Positions 17,532 through 25,855 of a stretch of 40,743 nucleotides of DNA are shown one piece after another. Both the position numbers and the translations under genes were made by a program. The first letter of the stretch is position 1. Each line of letters starts with the position of its first letter. Source of the DNA: Pseudomonadota bacterium (GTDB lineage: Bacteria > Myxococcota_A > Polyangia > Fen-1088); assembly GCA_017881245.1 (NCBI GenBank), contig JADGRC010000362.1, positions 1 to 40,743 of the forward strand, written 5' to 3'. The notes under the pieces were generated by a model, which saw nothing but the letters and a program-made list of their open reading frames with translations, did not search any database and was not told the DNA's origin.

Positions 17532-20500
17532 GGCCGCCCGAGGCCGCGGAGCCGCCGGACGGCCCATCCTCACGACGGTTCGCGTGGGCGCGTGTGCCGC
17601 GCTGCTTCTCGTGTGGCTCGGCGTCGAAGGAGGAGTTTCGGCAGGGTCTGTGCGCCAACCGAGCGAGGACCGGGGCCAGGACCAGGGCCAGGGCGGCCAG
17701 CAGGGCCAAGAGGCAGGGAACAAGGGCCAGAACCGGGGCCCGGGCGAAGGACAAAAGAAGGACGAGGACGTGGATGACACGCGGCCGGAGAGAAGCCTCC
17801 CGGCCGTCGTGGAGAGGGCGATCGCGGCAAAGGAGAAGGAGGTGGCGGGGGCGCGCGCGGAAGGCATTCGCCTGCTCGAGGACTTCCTGCGATCGAGCCC
17901 GAAGTCGCGCGAGACGGCGGAGGCGCTGTACAAGTTGGCGGAGTTGTACTGGGAGGATTCGAAGGCTTCGTATCTGGACAAGATGGGCGCGTACGAACGG
18001 GCAATCGCCGATTGCCGCCGCGATCGGGGGACATGTTCCCACGTGCCACGGCGGGCGCCCCGTCTTGATCTGTCGCAAGCGCAGAACGTGTATGACCGCC
18101 TCATTCGCGAGTACCCGCGCTTTCGCAAGATCGACACCGTCATCTACCTGTACGCTTTTTCGCTACGCGACCAGGGACGGCTCGGTGATTCGGTCAAGTA
18201 CTTCCAAATCATCCTGGACCGGTTTCCGCGCTCCCGATTCATCGCGGACGCGTGGATGGCCGTCGCGGAATTTCGCTTCTACGAACAGCAGGACTACCGG
18301 ACATCGCTGGCGGCGTACGAAAAGGTCCTCGAACACCCGAAGTCGACGCTGTTCTCGCTGGCGCTGTTCAAGACCGCCTGGTGCTATTGGAAGCTTGGCG
18401 ACACAACCAAGTCGGCGCAGCGGTTCAAGGACGTCCTGGATCTGGCGAAGAAGAAGGCCGGCAAGACCATCGCGGAGCAAAAACGCGCCGAGGAGCTGCA
18501 AGGCCAGGCGATGGAATACCTGGTCGAGCTTTTCACGGAGGACGACACCAAGAGCGCGCAGGACGCGTTCGAATTCCTGGCGCAGATTGGCGGTAAGGAA
18601 TACTCGCAGAAGATCTTGGCCAGGCTGGCCCAGACGGTATTCGACCAAACGCGATACGAACGGGCGGCCGAGGCCTATCACTTGCTCATCACCCTGGATC
18701 CGAACGGTGTCGAGGCGCCCGACCACCAGAGGCACGTGGTCGAGTGCCATCAACTTCTCGGTGATGACGCCGCCGCGGTAACGGAAATGCGAAAGCTCGC
18801 CACGGACTACGGACCGCGCGGTGCTTGGGCGGTCGCCAACAAAGATCGCCCCAAGGCGTTGGCTCACGCGCGCCAGATCGCGGAAGAGCAGATTCGCCTG
18901 CTGGCGAGGACCCTTCACGCCGAAGCACAGGCCAGCGAGAAGCTGAACAAAGTGCTCGACAAGGGCCGCTACACGCGCGCCGCCGAAGCCTACGACTTTT
19001 ATCTTGCGACCTTCCCCGACGCACACGACACGGTCGAGCTCCGGTACCTGCGGGCGGACATCCTTTATTTCAAGTTGGGCCGTATGGCCGACGCGGGGAA
19101 TGAATATCTGATCGTCGGCAAGAGCAAGCCGCCCGGCCAGTATCACAAGGACGCCTTGCTGCAGGCGATGACCGCGTTCGAAAAATTGCGTAAACCGGCC
19201 GGTGGCAAACGCGAGATCAGTGAATCGGACCGCAAATTCGCGGAGGCCGCCGACCTCTACGCGACGCTATTTCCCGCCGATAAAGAAATCGTCACGGTCA
19301 TTTTCAAGAACGGTCAGTTCTTCTTCGACTACGGCGACTATGACGAGGCCGTCAAGCGATTCGGCCTCATTGTCGAGGGCCACCCCGACGATCCCAACGC
19401 GGGCGCGGCGGGGGATCGCATCCTGGAGTCCCTCGCCAAGGGCAAGGACTATGAAAACATCGAAAACTGGGCACGACGATTAAAGAAGACGAAAGCCTTC
19501 GCGGCCCCGTCGGAGCAGGAACGCCTGGACCGCATGATCGTCGTGGCGGTGATGAAATCAGGTGAAAAATACGCGGCCGACGGCAAATTCGTCGAGGCGG
19601 CGGGGTTCTTCATGCGTGTCCCCCGCGAATATCCGAGGGACCCAAGGGCCCCGCAAGCGTTACACAATGCAGCGACCATTCTCGAGCGCGGCAAGAAGCC
19701 GGAAGAGGCGGTCGCCGCATACAAGGAGCTGGCCGAGAGGTATCCCCAAGCTGCCGAGGCACCGGACGCTCTGTTCACGGCCGGGCACATCGAGGAAAGT
19801 ATCGCCTCTTATGATCGAGCGGCGCTGCTGTATGAGCAAGTCGTCGCGCGTTTTCCCCAATCCAAGCACGCGGCCGAGGCGCTGCGAAACGCCGGCATCC
19901 TGCGACAAACACTGGGCGAGAACGAGAAGGCCATCCAGCACTTTGCAGACTACGCGCGGCGCTACAAAGACCACGGCGATGCCAAGGAGCTGGCGTTTCA
20001 AGTCGCGGTCGTCCGCGAACGTCAACAGGATTGGAAGAGCGCCGCGCAAAGTTTCGACGAGTACGCCCGCGCCCACCCTGGCGACGGCCGCAATGTCGAA
20101 GCACTGGCGCGCGCCGGTGACGCGTACCTGAAAGCCGGCAACGACGGCAAGGCAAAGGAGGCACTCGCCCGAGCGCTTTCCGGGGGTCGCGGTCGCAAGA
20201 GCGCCGATGGGGACACCCGCTACTGGGCGGCCGAAGCCCGGTATCTGCAGGGCGAGCTCGTGTTTCGCGAGTACGACAAGATCAAAATCGCGGGCAAGCC
20301 CAAGCAACTGGCGCGGGTCCTCGATGAAAAGGCGAAGCTCTTGGAGCAGGCCAAGCAAATCTACCTCGACGCGGTGACCTACCAGTCGCCCGAGTGGGCC
20401 ACGGCCGCGCTGCTTCGGATCGGCCAAGGTTACGAAGCGTTTGCCGGAGCCATGCGCCAGGCGCCCGTACCCAAGGATCTCAGCGCCGAGGAGAAGCAAG

Positions 20501-20748
20501 TGTACCGCGACGAGCTGGAGAAACTGACCGTCGTGATCGAGGACAAGGCCATCGATGCCTACAAGTCGGGCTACGGCAAGGCGCTCGACATCGGCGTCTA
20601 CAACAAGCACACGCAAGAGATCCGTCGCGCCCTTGGCCGCCTCGACGAAGGCAGCTATCCCAAGGAACTGGAAGCACGCGCCGGACTGCGCGCGGGCGAG
20701 CCGCCGTTGCGCATCGGCAGGCTGGAAGAGGTTCGCCGTGACCGATAG
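17509..20748 (+). CDS. gltD: Large gliding-motility TPR protein GltD (AgmU)
   Basis: About 1,079 residues from the ATG at 17509; an ATG at 17515 and a GTG at 17494 are alternatives. It starts inside the 3' end of gltC. A signal peptide is followed by a low-complexity Gln/Gly/Glu-rich stretch (about residues 55-90, GQDQGQGGQQGQ). The rest is an almost continuous array of TPR-like helical pairs, for example ALYKLAELYWEDSKASYLDK, YRTSLAAYEKVLEHP and ERAAEAYHLLITLDPNGVEA. Myxococcus AgmU/GltD is a TPR protein of similar size found in the periplasm and tracking with motility complexes. Order before gltE, gltF and gltG supports the assignment. The protein probably spans or scaffolds the periplasmic part of the machine. 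Confidence 0.85.
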   Translation: MSMTTTDRAARGRGAAGRPILTTVRVGACAALLLVWLGVEGGVSAGSVRQPSEDRGQDQGQGGQQGQEAGNKGQNRGPGEGQKKDEDVDDTRPERSLPAVVERAIAAKEKEVAGARAEGIRLLEDFLRSSPKSRETAEALYKLAELYWEDSKASYLDKMGAYERAIADCRRDRGTCSHVPRRAPRLDLSQAQNVYDRLIREYPRFRKIDTVIYLYAFSLRDQGRLGDSVKYFQIILDRFPRSRFIADAWMAVAEFRFYEQQDYRTSLAAYEKVLEHPKSTLFSLALFKTAWCYWKLGDTTKSAQRFKDVLDLAKKKAGKTIAEQKRAEELQGQAMEYLVELFTEDDTKSAQDAFEFLAQIGGKEYSQKILARLAQTVFDQTRYERAAEAYHLLITLDPNGVEAPDHQRHVVECHQLLGDDAAAVTEMRKLATDYGPRGAWAVANKDRPKALAHARQIAEEQIRLLARTLHAEAQASEKLNKVLDKGRYTRAAEAYDFYLATFPDAHDTVELRYLRADILYFKLGRMADAGNEYLIVGKSKPPGQYHKDALLQAMTAFEKLRKPAGGKREISESDRKFAEAADLYATLFPADKEIVTVIFKNGQFFFDYGDYDEAVKRFGLIVEGHPDDPNAGAAGDRILESLAKGKDYENIENWARRLKKTKAFAAPSEQERLDRMIVVAVMKSGEKYAADGKFVEAAGFFMRVPREYPRDPRAPQALHNAATILERGKKPEEAVAAYKELAERYPQAAEAPDALFTAGHIEESIASYDRAALLYEQVVARFPQSKHAAEALRNAGILRQTLGENEKAIQHFADYARRYKDHGDAKELAFQVAVVRERQQDWKSAAQSFDEYARAHPGDGRNVEALARAGDAYLKAGNDGKAKEALARALSGGRGRKSADGDTRYWAAEARYLQGELVFREYDKIKIAGKPKQLARVLDEKAKLLEQAKQIYLDAVTYQSPEWATAALLRIGQGYEAFAGAMRQAPVPKDLSAEEKQVYRDELEKLTVVIEDKAIDAYKSGYGKALDIGVYNKHTQEIRRALGRLDEGSYPKELEARAGLRAGEPPLRIGRLEEVRRDR

Positions 20749-21922
20749 AGTTCCGGCAACGCCGGCGCGGCTTCCCTGGTTGCCCTGGGTGCTGTGTTTG
20801 CCGATGGCCATGGCGTGTGGGCACCGGGCGGCTGCGCCAGGATCGACGCCCAAGCCCATCGTCGCCGCCGTGTTGCCCCAGGTTCGTCCCGAGGCAAGGA
20901 GCGAATTCGAAGCGGCGCTGCGCTCGCTGAAGCTTGGCAAGCAGCAACATGCCGACGCGCGCGCACACTTGGTCAAGGCGACCGAGCTCGATCCCAAGTT
21001 CTTCGAAGCGTGGCACAACCTGGGCTGGTTGGACGCGACCCGAGGCAACTTCGCCCGCGCGGCGGCCTCGTTCCGAAAGGCGCTCGACATCCAACCCGGG
21101 TCGCGCGAAACCGCGCTGGCGCTCGCCGAGACTTGGCGCCGCGCGGGGTACTCCAAGAAGGCCGCGAAGCTGTACGGCGATCGGTTGGCGGCCGAGCCTC
21201 AAGATATGGAGTTGCGCAACCGTTACATCCAGGTGTTGCGCGACGGAGGTGATCTGGAAGATGCCCTGCGTGAAACCAAGATTGCCCTGGGACAGGCCGG
21301 AGAAAACGTTTCGCAAACCGTTTTGGCGTACAACTCGCTTGGACTGATTTACTATAAAATGAACAAGCTGGACCTGGCCGAGACCGCGTTGCACAAGGCG
21401 CTGGCTCTCGATGGGCAGAGTGCCTTCGTTTGGAACAATCTGGGTCTGGTGGCATTTGCGCGCGGGCGCGATCAAGAGGCCTTTTTGAATTTTCAAAAGT
21501 CATCCGAGATCGATCCCAAATATGTCGAGGCGCGCCTCAATAAGGCGATCATCTTCATGGATTGCGGCGACTACAAACACGCACGGTCGGAATTGCAGCG
21601 AGCCGTGGACGCGAGTCCGGGAGACGCCGACGCGTACGTCGCGTTGGGCGTGGCGGCGCGTGGCGACGGCAAGTTGGATGAATCGCGTCGCGCCTACGAA
21701 AAAGCTCTGGAGATCGAGCCGGAGCACGCGCCCGCCCTTTACGACCTCGGAATCCTCTACATGGAGTTTGACAAGGACCCGACTAAGGCGCAGGAGTCCT
21801 TCGCGCAGTTCTTGGCCAGCGCCGACGACGACGATCCCCGGCGCAAGGACGCCACCCAGCGCATCCAGGATCTTATCGCGAGCCAGAAAAGCGCCGGGAA
21901 GTCCGAGGGCAAACGGAAATGA
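20738..21922 (+). CDS. gltE: Gliding-motility TPR lipoprotein GltE (AglT)
   Basis: 394 residues from a GTG with a good ribosome site (GAAGAGG, about 6 bases upstream); it overlaps gltD by 11 bases. The N-terminus ends in a lipobox (PMAMAC), so it should be lipid-anchored, probably in the outer membrane. At least six TPR units follow, for example FFEAWHNLGWLDATRGNFAR, NSLGLIYYKMNKLDLAETAL and LYDLGILYMEFDKDPTKAQE. AglT/GltE of Myxococcus is a TPR protein needed for adventurous gliding and encoded next to agmU, matching the order here. The stop overlaps the gltF start (ATGA). Confidence 0.85.
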   Translation: MTDRVPATPARLPWLPWVLCLPMAMACGHRAAAPGSTPKPIVAAVLPQVRPEARSEFEAALRSLKLGKQQHADARAHLVKATELDPKFFEAWHNLGWLDATRGNFARAAASFRKALDIQPGSRETALALAETWRRAGYSKKAAKLYGDRLAAEPQDMELRNRYIQVLRDGGDLEDALRETKIALGQAGENVSQTVLAYNSLGLIYYKMNKLDLAETALHKALALDGQSAFVWNNLGLVAFARGRDQEAFLNFQKSSEIDPKYVEARLNKAIIFMDCGDYKHARSELQRAVDASPGDADAYVALGVAARGDGKLDESRRAYEKALEIEPEHAPALYDLGILYMEFDKDPTKAQESFAQFLASADDDDPRRKDATQRIQDLIASQKSAGKSEGKRK

Positions 21923-22383
21923 CACTGTCCGGTGGTCTCCTCGCCTTGGCGATCGCGCTCGTGACCGCGCAAGGACCTCGCGTCGCCGGCGCCAGGCGCG
22001 CGAAACCTTCCCCCGTCCGGGTCGCGGCCGAAAAGCGAGTGAACCAACCACTGCCACCACCTTCGTCAACCCGCTCCCGGCCACCCACCTCGAAGCACGC
22101 TAGCAGCGCGGCCACGCCGCCGCCGCCGGTGTCGGCCATGCCTGGTGACAGCGCGGACGGCGCGTTGCCGGCGGCCCCGGATTCGGCGGTCGGTTCAACC
22201 ACGACAAAACCCGCAAAAACCAAGGTCTATTCCTTCGGTGCCATGGACGTCGAAGGCAAATTGAAGACGCCGCAACTCCTCTACTTCCTGAACCGGGTGA
22301 AGCTGGAATTGGACATGTCGGCCCCGGATCACCGTTCTTTCATGAAGGAGCTCGCCAAAACTGCCGAGGATCCAAATCTCTAG
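21919..22383 (+). CDS. gltF: Gliding-motility protein GltF
   Basis: 154 residues; the ATG overlaps the gltE stop. A hydrophobic N-terminus (LSGGLLALAIALVTAQG) is followed by a Pro/Ala/Ser-rich, probably unstructured middle. A compact conserved-looking C-terminal segment (VYSFGAMDVEGKLKTPQLLY, FLNRVKLELDMSAPDHRSFM) follows. The assignment rests on size, position between gltE and the PglI-like gene, and this C-terminal segment. The biochemical role of GltF is poorly known; it is counted among the envelope components of the gliding machine. Confidence 0.75.
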   Translation: MTLSGGLLALAIALVTAQGPRVAGARRAKPSPVRVAAEKRVNQPLPPPSSTRSRPPTSKHASSAATPPPPVSAMPGDSADGALPAAPDSAVGSTTTKPAKTKVYSFGAMDVEGKLKTPQLLYFLNRVKLELDMSAPDHRSFMKELAKTAEDPNL

Positions 22384-22401
22384 AGCGAAGCGTCTGTCGT
22401 T

Positions 22402-23766
22402 ATGACTCCTACATCAATGTTACAGGTCGCGCTGGTTTGGCAGGGCAAAATCCTGACGTACCGGCTATGCGGTCCCAGGCAATCGGTGACGATCGGTCCC
22501 ACGCCGCGCGCCACCTTGGTCACGCCACCGGTTCCCGGCACCAAGGACCGGTTCGCCGTGTTGGTTCCCGCGAAACCGCGCGGGCACTATCGGCTGCGAC
22601 TGACCACCGCGTTCGGTGGTGAGCTCACCGTCAAGGGCGAAAAGCGCGACGTTGCCGACGCGCTGGCGGCCGGTATTCCGTCCAAGCGCGACCCGAGCAT
22701 TCGCGAGATCGATCTCGAACCCGGCGACAAAGCCCGCCTGACCCTGGCGGACGCCGAAGGGTTGCGAATCGAGATCCGTTACGTCGAACCGCCGGCCGTA
22801 ATTCCGCGTCCAAAGGTGTCGCGCACGGAGCCGTTCTTCGCGCGTACGACGGCGCTCACCACGGCGGTCCTCGGGATCTTCGTCGCCGCCGTCTTGGTTT
22901 TCGCCCCCGAGGACGACCCGCCCAGGATGGTCCTGACCGCCGAACGCGTCGCCAAGATCTTGCCTCCCGCGCCGCCACCGCTGCCTCCGCCCCCGAGCGC
23001 GAAGAAGGACGACGAGAAGACCAAGGAAGAGTCCGGTCAGATGAAAAAGGCCAAGGATGAAAGGGGCAAACTGGGTCGTCACGACGCTCCTGCCAAGGAC
23101 ACCATCGTGACCAAGGGTGAAAAGGACATCTTGCGCGACAAGGTGTCCAAGGTCGGGCTGCTCGGTTTGATCGGAAAAGAGCGCCCCCAAGGGTCCGGGC
23201 TGGCCAAGCTTTTCGCCGAGGAGCGCGACGTCGAACAAGCCATCGCCGGCATGCAGGGCGCGCCGGTCGTGGCGGGGCGAGGATCGGGTGGACTATCCAC
23301 GACGGGCGCGGGCCTGGGCGGCGGCGGGACCGGCCTTGGCCACCTGTACGGCGCGGGTGACGTCGACACGGGAGGCCGGACGTCGCGCGGCCGCGGTCGT
23401 GGCCCGACACTGGTCAGCCGCAAGGAACGCGAGGTCAGGTTGGACATCGCGGCCGGCAACGTCGACGAGGGCGGGGGCCTCACACGGGAACAGGTGGAAC
23501 GCGTCGTGCGCGCTCACCAGAACGCGATCAAGTTCTGCTACGAAAAAGAGCTGCAAAGGAAGCCGACGTTGGTTGGCAAGATCGAGGTCTACTGGATAAT
23601 CGTTCCGGATGGCTCGGTCGAGAAATCCAAGATCGCCATAACCACCATGGAGGACGGCGCCGTCGAAGGTTGCATCGCCCGTCAGGTGAAACAGTGGGTC
23701 TTTCCCAAGTCCGACGGCCGCACCGTGGTTCAGAAGTTCCCGTTCGTGTTCAAGGGAGGCGCGTGA
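22402..23766 (+). CDS. gltG: Gliding-motility inner-membrane protein GltG (PglI), FHA-like plus TonB-like
   Basis: 454 residues. The N-terminal cytoplasmic part (about 5-130) has an FHA-like beta pattern (ALVWQGKILTYRLCGPRQSV, VTIGPTP), though classical phosphopeptide-binding residues are not obvious. One membrane helix lies at about 149-168. A Pro-rich segment (PPAPPPLPPPPS), a Lys/Glu-rich stretch and a Gly-rich region then span the periplasm. The C-terminal 95 residues (GLTREQVERVVRAHQNAIKF, CYEKELQRKPTLVGKIEVYW, ending FPFVFKGGA) form the AgmX/PglI-type TonB-like domain. In the gliding model such proteins couple proton-motive energy from the AglRQS motor to periplasmic partners. The gap from gltF is 18 bases, the only real gap among the core genes. 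Confidence 0.85.
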   Translation: MTPTSMLQVALVWQGKILTYRLCGPRQSVTIGPTPRATLVTPPVPGTKDRFAVLVPAKPRGHYRLRLTTAFGGELTVKGEKRDVADALAAGIPSKRDPSIREIDLEPGDKARLTLADAEGLRIEIRYVEPPAVIPRPKVSRTEPFFARTTALTTAVLGIFVAAVLVFAPEDDPPRMVLTAERVAKILPPAPPPLPPPPSAKKDDEKTKEESGQMKKAKDERGKLGRHDAPAKDTIVTKGEKDILRDKVSKVGLLGLIGKERPQGSGLAKLFAEERDVEQAIAGMQGAPVVAGRGSGGLSTTGAGLGGGGTGLGHLYGAGDVDTGGRTSRGRGRGPTLVSRKEREVRLDIAAGNVDEGGGLTREQVERVVRAHQNAIKFCYEKELQRKPTLVGKIEVYWIIVPDGSVEKSKIAITTMEDGAVEGCIARQVKQWVFPKSDGRTVVQKFPFVFKGGA

Positions 23767-24605
23767 CGAGCGGGCGACCTGGCGTGCGACTCCAACGCTC
23801 CCGGCACCGGCGGCTGGGCACGGCTGACGTGCGTCGCGCCATAGGGGCGACGATCCTGGCGGCCATCGGGTTGCCCACGACGGGCTGCCATCCGAATGAT
23901 CCCCACTACTTTCCCGCCGAAACCATCCTACAAACCGACGGGACCGCGACCGAGGTTCAGGAGACTCTCGCGCTCAAGTTTCGCGTCCCGACGGCGGCCG
24001 AGCAGGCGGAGGTGGACAAGCTCACCGCCCAACTCGGTTACCCGGTCCCGTGGTTACGCGAGGATCGCGTCCATCTCGAAATCCGCTACACAGTCACGAA
24101 CATGGGTGGTGATCCAGGAACGTTCTCCCTGTTCGTCGACGGCGCGACCGAGTTCACGCGTTTTGACTATCAGGCCATCGCGGCGGTGTTCATGACCGCC
24201 CGACAGGACCCACCTCCCGTCGGATTGATCGCGACCTCCAGTCACCCAATCTTGGCGCCGGGCCAAGTGTTTCAGGGCACCACTCGAGAGGACGATTTTC
24301 ACGAAGGCTCCCTGGATCTGGACGCGATGGGACGTTTCATGGCGCCGTTCGTGGCGGTGTTGATCAACCGCTCAGAGGTCAACCCAGTCGGCCTGGACAT
24401 GGTTCCGAACCGGCAGAGCCCGCCGCAACAATGGATCCTGCCGGCCCTATGGGAAATCACCCCACGCTTCAGTGCCACCCAGCCCATGACGTTGCAATTT
24501 ATCGTGCGTGTCCGCGACGACAACCAGCGATTGTGGGACAATGGCGACGATGAGTTCATGCCGAACGTCACCACGTTCACGCCCGTCCTCCCGCCGCGGC
24601 CCTAG
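23763..24605 (+). CDS. Predicted lipoprotein at the end of the gliding operon
   Basis: 280 residues from a GTG overlapping the gltG stop (GTGA). An Arg-rich n-region and hydrophobic core end in a lipobox (LPTTGC), so it is lipid-anchored. The mature protein is beta-rich (VHLEIRYTVTNMGGDPGTFS, LFVDGATEFTRFDYQAI, PMTLQFIVRVRDDNQRLWDN), like an Ig-type domain. I recognise no family. Translational coupling to gltG suggests a role in the same complex, which is inference. A hairpin downstream may close the transcript. Confidence 0.7.
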   Translation: MTSGRPGVRLQRSRHRRLGTADVRRAIGATILAAIGLPTTGCHPNDPHYFPAETILQTDGTATEVQETLALKFRVPTAAEQAEVDKLTAQLGYPVPWLREDRVHLEIRYTVTNMGGDPGTFSLFVDGATEFTRFDYQAIAAVFMTARQDPPPVGLIATSSHPILAPGQVFQGTTREDDFHEGSLDLDAMGRFMAPFVAVLINRSEVNPVGLDMVPNRQSPPQQWILPALWEITPRFSATQPMTLQFIVRVRDDNQRLWDNGDDEFMPNVTTFTPVLPPRP

Positions 24606-24681
24606 GTCCCTGCCCAATCGAAACGTTGACGAATGAGGCAAGTCATCTCAGGCGATCGACGTGCCAATCCAAGCACGGGGA

Positions 24682-24700
24682 GGTCCAGCTTTGCTGGACC
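24682..24700 (+). terminator. Perfect 8-bp hairpin after the gliding operon
   Basis: GGTCCAGC (24682-24689), TTT, GCTGGACC (24693-24700) lies 77 bases after the last stop codon of the operon. The stem is perfect but lacks a following T-tract. It probably marks the end of the gliding transcript. Confidence 0.5.
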
Positions 24701-24757
24701 GGCCTTCCCGTCGAGCTACTCCGTGGAGGTCTCGCAGGGAGCCTTCCCAAGCCCCTT

Positions 24758-24773
24758 GCGGCGGCGCCGCCGC
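24758..24773. repeat. Perfect 16-bp GC palindrome
   Basis: GCGGCGGCGCCGCCGC is self-complementary and lies 15 bases before the TTG start of the next gene. It could be an operator or a structured leader; its simple composition means chance is also possible. Confidence 0.5.
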
Positions 24774-24788
24774 CCTAGGTCGCGCTGA

Positions 24789-25412
24789 TTGGCAACCGTC
24801 GGCTGCTCACCGCTTGTCGTCGCGTCAATCGCGTTGACCGTCGGTGCGTTGGCGTGGCCGATGCCCGCCGTCGCGCAGGTCACCGAGGCCCCGAAACCCG
24901 AGCTTTTCCCGGACCCGAGCAAATTCGCCTATGGCCTTTACACCCAGGGCGAGCTGGGCGCGGTCAAGATCCTCGGTCCCGCCGGTCCGCACCTCCACCC
25001 CGGTTGGGGGCTGGGGCTGGCCGTGGGTTACGATCTCACGCGCTGGTTGGCCGTGGAAGGCCGCGCGCTGGGGTCTACACACATCACCGAATTTTCGAGC
25101 GCGCCACAGGACGGCGAGTTGCTGCAGCTCTATCAGCTATCGGGAGCCATCAAGCTGTCCTTCCGTTACCGGTACCTGGCGATTTCCGCGGACGGCGGCG
25201 CCGGCATCCTCCGCACGTCGACCAACGTCCTGGCCACCGCCGGCCTGAACGAAAAGCGTACATCACTGGCATTCGGAGGCGGCCTGGCCGCCGACTATCA
25301 CACGCTGTCGCGCCATTTCGCGTTCGGCGTTCACGCGAGTTTCTTCCAGATGCCGTCACTCGCGCGCAGTTACGCGCTCATCACCGTGGCATCGATGAGG
25401 TACTCGTTTTGA
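24789..25412 (+). CDS. Outer-membrane beta-barrel protein
   Basis: 207 residues. An in-frame stop lies directly before the TTG at 24789, so this is the most upstream start; the ribosome site is poor and a start a few codons later is possible. A signal peptide ends at PAVAQ. The mature part has barrel-like strands (WGLGLAVGYDLTRWLAVEGR, IKLSFRYRYLAISADGGAG, LAFGGGLAADYH) and ends in Phe (TVASMRYSF). It could be a porin-like partner of the operon that follows or, given its position after gltG, a functional counterpart of the outer-membrane barrel GltH; I cannot tell these apart. The stop overlaps the next start (TTGA). Confidence 0.7.
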   Translation: MATVGCSPLVVASIALTVGALAWPMPAVAQVTEAPKPELFPDPSKFAYGLYTQGELGAVKILGPAGPHLHPGWGLGLAVGYDLTRWLAVEGRALGSTHITEFSSAPQDGELLQLYQLSGAIKLSFRYRYLAISADGGAGILRTSTNVLATAGLNEKRTSLAFGGGLAADYHTLSRHFAFGVHASFFQMPSLARSYALITVASMRYSF

Positions 25413-25855
25413 GACCGCGCGTGTCTCCGTTCTGGGCGGCGCTCGTCCTTGGGTGCGGCGGCTCGTGCAGCACCGTGCATCTGGAGGATCCGCCGGCGGA
25501 CGTGAACATGTGTCACCCAAGCCAGATGTTCTTCGTCGACCGCGTTTGGCCGGAATTTCTGGGTAAAGACTACGCTGGGAAGACCTGCGGGGACGCCAAT
25601 TGCCACAACGCCAACAGCGGCCTGCGGTTGCATGTGGTGATGCCGACTTCCTCGCCGTCGTTCCCCTTCATGGCCCAATCGGATTGGGATATCAGCTACC
25701 GGTCGGTGACGGAGCAGTTGACTTGCTCGAACGCGCGCGGGAGCGAACTGTTCACCCGCCCCTCGGGTTTGCGCACCCATGGCGGCGGAAAACTGATCGA
25801 ACCCGACGGCCCAGAGGGGTTGCTCCTCGAAGCCTGGGTGGCGGCATCGCCATGA
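25409..25855 (+). CDS. Small lipoprotein with a CX4CH motif
   Basis: 148 residues from a TTG overlapping the previous stop, with GAGG 9 bases upstream; a GTG at 25421 is an alternative. The short N-terminus has a lipobox (LVLGC). The mature part contains HPSQMFFVDRVWPEFLGKDY, then AGKTCGDANCHNANSGLRLH, then a C-terminal segment TRPSGLRTHGGGKLIEPDGP. The pattern of a Cys pair followed by His and later SGLRxHGGG resembles the end of small c-type cytochrome-like domains in myxobacterial and planctomycete proteins. Spacing is CX4CH rather than CXXCH, so covalent heme is uncertain. The stop overlaps the next ATG (ATGA). Confidence 0.7.
   Translation: MRPRVSPFWAALVLGCGGSCSTVHLEDPPADVNMCHPSQMFFVDRVWPEFLGKDYAGKTCGDANCHNANSGLRLHVVMPTSSPSFPFMAQSDWDISYRSVTEQLTCSNARGSELFTRPSGLRTHGGGKLIEPDGPEGLLLEAWVAASP

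Noticed and set aside
22402-23766. GltG as an ordinary TonB protein for nutrient uptake
   Set aside because: The N-terminal FHA-like domain, the AgmX/PglI-type C-terminus and the position after gltD-E-F fit the gliding protein better; no TonB-dependent receptor or ExbBD pair is adjacent.
24789-25412. Calling this barrel GltH
   Set aside because: GltH is an outer-membrane barrel in the corresponding Myxococcus cluster, but I could not see specific sequence signatures. A hairpin and a 183-base gap separate this gene from the gliding operon, so it was left unnamed.
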